Assembly: GCA_024234935.1 (NCBI GenBank)
Contig: JACKNI010000003.1
Location: 124,001-188,000, forward strand
DNA: 64,000 nucleotides
Origin: Chromatiales bacterium
GTDB taxonomy: Bacteria > Pseudomonadota > Gammaproteobacteria > Steroidobacterales > GCA-2729495
Reading direction: 5' to 3'
Shown: positions 62,261 through 64,000 of the stretch, piece by piece
Position numbering within the stretch: position 1 is the first letter of the stretch
Layout of the letters: every line of letters begins with the position of its first letter
Translations under genes and position numbers: made by a program
Notes under the pieces: generated by a model
The model's database searches: none
Told to the model about the DNA's origin: nothing
Seen by the model: only the letters and a program-made list of their open reading frames with translations

Positions 62261-63505
62261 TCAGCCAGCGGCCTTTTTTCCGTAATGGCCGACCACGCGG
62301 TTGAGTGTCATGCCCTGCACCAGCACCGAGAACACAACCACCATGTAAGTTGCACCGATCAGGAGATCGCGCTGTGGTGACAGCGGCAGGGACAATGCCA
62401 GACCGATGGATATGCCACCGCGCAACCCGGCCCAGGTCAGTATCGGTATGGCGCCGTGGCTGAATTCGCGCCAATACCGCATCAGTGACACCGGCACGGC
62501 GACGCTGACGAACCGCGCAGCCAGCACAATCAACACGGCAGCGATGCCAATCAGCAGGTTCTGCGGTGTGGTCTTGATCACCAGCAGTTCGATGCCGATG
62601 AGAATGAACAGGACTGCATTCATGAACTCGTCAGTCAGCTCCCAGAACGCATCCAGGTGATTGCGGGTCTTTTCCGACATGCCGAAGGCGCGGCCATGGT
62701 TGCCGGTTACCAGACCGGCGACGACCACTGCTATCGGCGCTGAAACATGCAAGTACTCGCCGAGGCTGTAGGTACCGGCTGCCAGTGCCAGCGTCAGCAG
62801 AATCTCCACCGGATAGTTGTCGACCGTACGCAGCATCCGGTACACCGCGTAACCGCCCACACCACCCAGCAACGCGCCGCCCAGCGCTTCTTTCAGCAGG
62901 AATACCGCGACACCTCCCGGGGCCGGGTCGCCGGTGCCGGTCGCAATATCCAGCAGGGTCAGAAACACCACCACGCCAATGCCGTCATTGAACAGCGACT
63001 CCCCGGCAATCTTCGTTTCCAGCGATTTCACTGCGCCGGCATTCTTCAAGACACCCAGTACGGCGACGGGATCCGTGGGCGATATCAGCGCGCCGAACAG
63101 CAAGCCATATATGAACGGTATCTCCACACCGAGTGCTCCGGCCGTGGCCCAGAAAGCGACACCGATCAGTGCCGTGGCCAGCGCCACGCCGACTGTCGAA
63201 AGAACGGCAACGGGCAACAGCTGGGAGCGCAGGTCATTGAAATTGACGTGCAGCGCGCCGGCAAACAACAGGAAGGCGAGCATGCCGTGCAGCAGGGTTT
63301 CACTGAAGTCGATGGAACCGACCAGATCTGCCGCCAGACGTACGCCTGGCATACCGAGCTTGCCGAGCAGCACCGTGGTCAGCGACAGGACCAGCGCAAT
63401 GACCATGAGCCCGATCGTGGAAGGCAGGCCCAGAAAGCGGTAATTGAGGTAACTCGCCAGGCCGGCCAGAACCAGCAGGATGGCAACAGCCTGGAAAATC
63501 GTCAC
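62261..63505 (-). CDS. CPA1-family sodium:proton antiporter
   Basis: 414 residues, about eleven to twelve membrane segments. LLFGALISPTDPVAVLGVLK holds the conserved Asp pair region of NhaP-type exchangers, and ESLFNDGIGVVVFLTLL the ND motif. FVSVAVPVSLMRYWREFSHG and WAGLRGGISIGLALSLP follow. It exchanges Na+ or K+ for protons in the inner membrane. Confidence 0.9.
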   Translation of the reverse strand: MTIFQAVAILLVLAGLASYLNYRFLGLPSTIGLMVIALVLSLTTVLLGKLGMPGVRLAADLVGSIDFSETLLHGMLAFLLFAGALHVNFNDLRSQLLPVAVLSTVGVALATALIGVAFWATAGALGVEIPFIYGLLFGALISPTDPVAVLGVLKNAGAVKSLETKIAGESLFNDGIGVVVFLTLLDIATGTGDPAPGGVAVFLLKEALGGALLGGVGGYAVYRMLRTVDNYPVEILLTLALAAGTYSLGEYLHVSAPIAVVVAGLVTGNHGRAFGMSEKTRNHLDAFWELTDEFMNAVLFILIGIELLVIKTTPQNLLIGIAAVLIVLAARFVSVAVPVSLMRYWREFSHGAIPILTWAGLRGGISIGLALSLPLSPQRDLLIGATYMVVVFSVLVQGMTLNRVVGHYGKKAAG

Positions 63506-63591
63506 GTGCGCCCGCCTGCGAAGAACAAAACAGATACCTCAGGCCATGCAGTATACCGGCCTCGGCGGCATCTCCCGGTCCGGGGACAGGG

Positions 63592-64000
63592 TCAGCGTTT
63601 CTCCACGCTGACCGCCTGCGCGCGATTCGGTTTCTGCAGGGCTGCATAGATGGCCGGCGGCGAATGGTGTGACTCGGTGACAATCACCCCGGCCTCATGC
63701 AGCGCATCCTGAACTGCGGCCGAAATGGCGTGCAGCGGCGCGCCACCGCCCTCACCCATGCCCTTCGCACCGTTGTAACTGAAGGGTGACGGCGTCTGGA
63801 TGCTGCCGTAGGCGATGTCCGGGATGTTCAGCGAGGTGATCGGGCAGTAGTCGCTGAAGGTGCTGGTCAGCAGATTGCCGCCTTCGTCGTAGTCGAAGGT
63901 CTCCATCAGCGCAGCACCGATGCCGTGGCTCGTCGCGCCGTGCACCTGGCCGGCGACGATTTTCGGATTGATGACGGTGCCGCAATCGTCCACGGCCGAG
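63592..64000 (-). CDS. Molybdopterin-binding hydroxylase large subunit (CoxL/XDH family), truncated
   Basis: The frame runs off the window end, so only the C-terminal 136 or so residues are seen. VDDCGTVINPKIVAGQVHGA, GIGAALMETFDYDEGGN and GEGGGAPLHAISAAVQDAL are the conserved C-terminal peptides of the xanthine dehydrogenase/aerobic CO dehydrogenase large subunit, with the Glu in GEGGG as the active-site base. The substrate cannot be told from this end. Confidence 0.88.
   Translation of the reverse strand, partial: SAVDDCGTVINPKIVAGQVHGATSHGIGAALMETFDYDEGGNLLTSTFSDYCPITSLNIPDIAYGSIQTPSPFSYNGAKGMGEGGGAPLHAISAAVQDALHEAGVIVTESHHSPPAIYAALQKPNRAQAVSVEKR

Overview
The window is about 64 kb of GC-rich bacterial chromosome, densely packed, with housekeeping genes typical of a gammaproteobacterium. 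The best phylogenetic signals are the order TIGR02449 (ZapB-like) / zapA / 6S RNA / 5-formyltetrahydrofolate cyclo-ligase / rpiA, the UPF0149-pepP pair, and rplM-rpsI. Together with AraC/acyl-CoA dehydrogenase, GMC oxidoreductase, DUF347, NnrS and split gcvPA/gcvPB genes, these suggest an environmental lineage outside the enterics, perhaps Nevskiales/Steroidobacter-like. That placement is inference. I see no prophage, CRISPR array, insertion sequence or rRNA. One tRNA (Gln, CTG) is present.

Layout. 1-3.5 kb: 3' end of an amino-acid permease, a NodI/NodJ-type ABC exporter, and a small coiled-coil membrane protein. 3.6-8.9 kb: lon protease behind a sigma32-like promoter, a secreted hypothetical protein, a DRG-like TGS GTPase, and a glycine-zipper lipoprotein. 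9-14.8 kb: SulP transporter, YihY protein with a winged-helix-like tail, zinc-ribbon protein, DUF4382 lipoprotein and small membrane proteins. 14.9-17.4 kb: DUF2849, siroheme sulfite/nitrite reductase and DUF934 (sulfur assimilation). 17.4-24.2 kb: GMC oxidoreductase with a divergent Tat-exported gluconate-dehydrogenase-type small subunit, an MFS carrier, a thioesterase, a glycosyltransferase/methyltransferase pair and a DUF347 membrane protein. 24.2-27.3 kb: the oxidative pentose phosphate operon gnd-zwf-pgl. 27.5-29.4 kb: NnrS and an MBL hydrolase. 29.4-30.2 kb: a Phd/PIN toxin-antitoxin module flanked by imperfect direct repeats. 30.2-33.5 kb: PNPOx-like protein, S4 pseudouridine synthase, dusB and an RlmN-like radical SAM enzyme. 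33.6-35.1 kb: a DUF1924 / dihaem cytochrome c / cytochrome b561 module. 35.1-42.2 kb: beta-propeller protein, GGDEF/EAL protein, bactofilin-like membrane protein, a helical unknown, an aldo/keto reductase and a lipoprotein-like SDR.

42.2-54.8 kb is a run of ten minus-strand genes: UPF0149, pepP, inactive transglutaminase-7TM, RimK-like ATP-grasp, gcvT, gcvH, gcvPA, gcvPB, a PfkB-family kinase, and a very large tandem HtrA protease resembling fungal Nma111. 55-58.5 kb: ZapB-like protein, zapA, 6S RNA, 5-FCL, a 28-residue lysine-rich microprotein, rpiA, tRNA-Gln and rpsI/rplM. 58.6-64 kb: AraC regulator, glutaryl-CoA-dehydrogenase-like enzyme, a second AraC regulator, a CPA1 antiporter and the 3' end of a molybdopterin hydroxylase large subunit.

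The most unusual items are the Nma111-like tandem protease, the toxin-antitoxin module with a leaderless, two-operator promoter between flanking repeats, the pseudouridine synthase whose S4 domain starts upstream of any ATG/GTG/TTG, the lysine-rich microprotein with a structured downstream region, and the transglutaminase-7TM/ATP-grasp pair joined to the glycine cleavage genes. I found no clear evidence for a large undescribed multi-gene defence or biosynthetic system.
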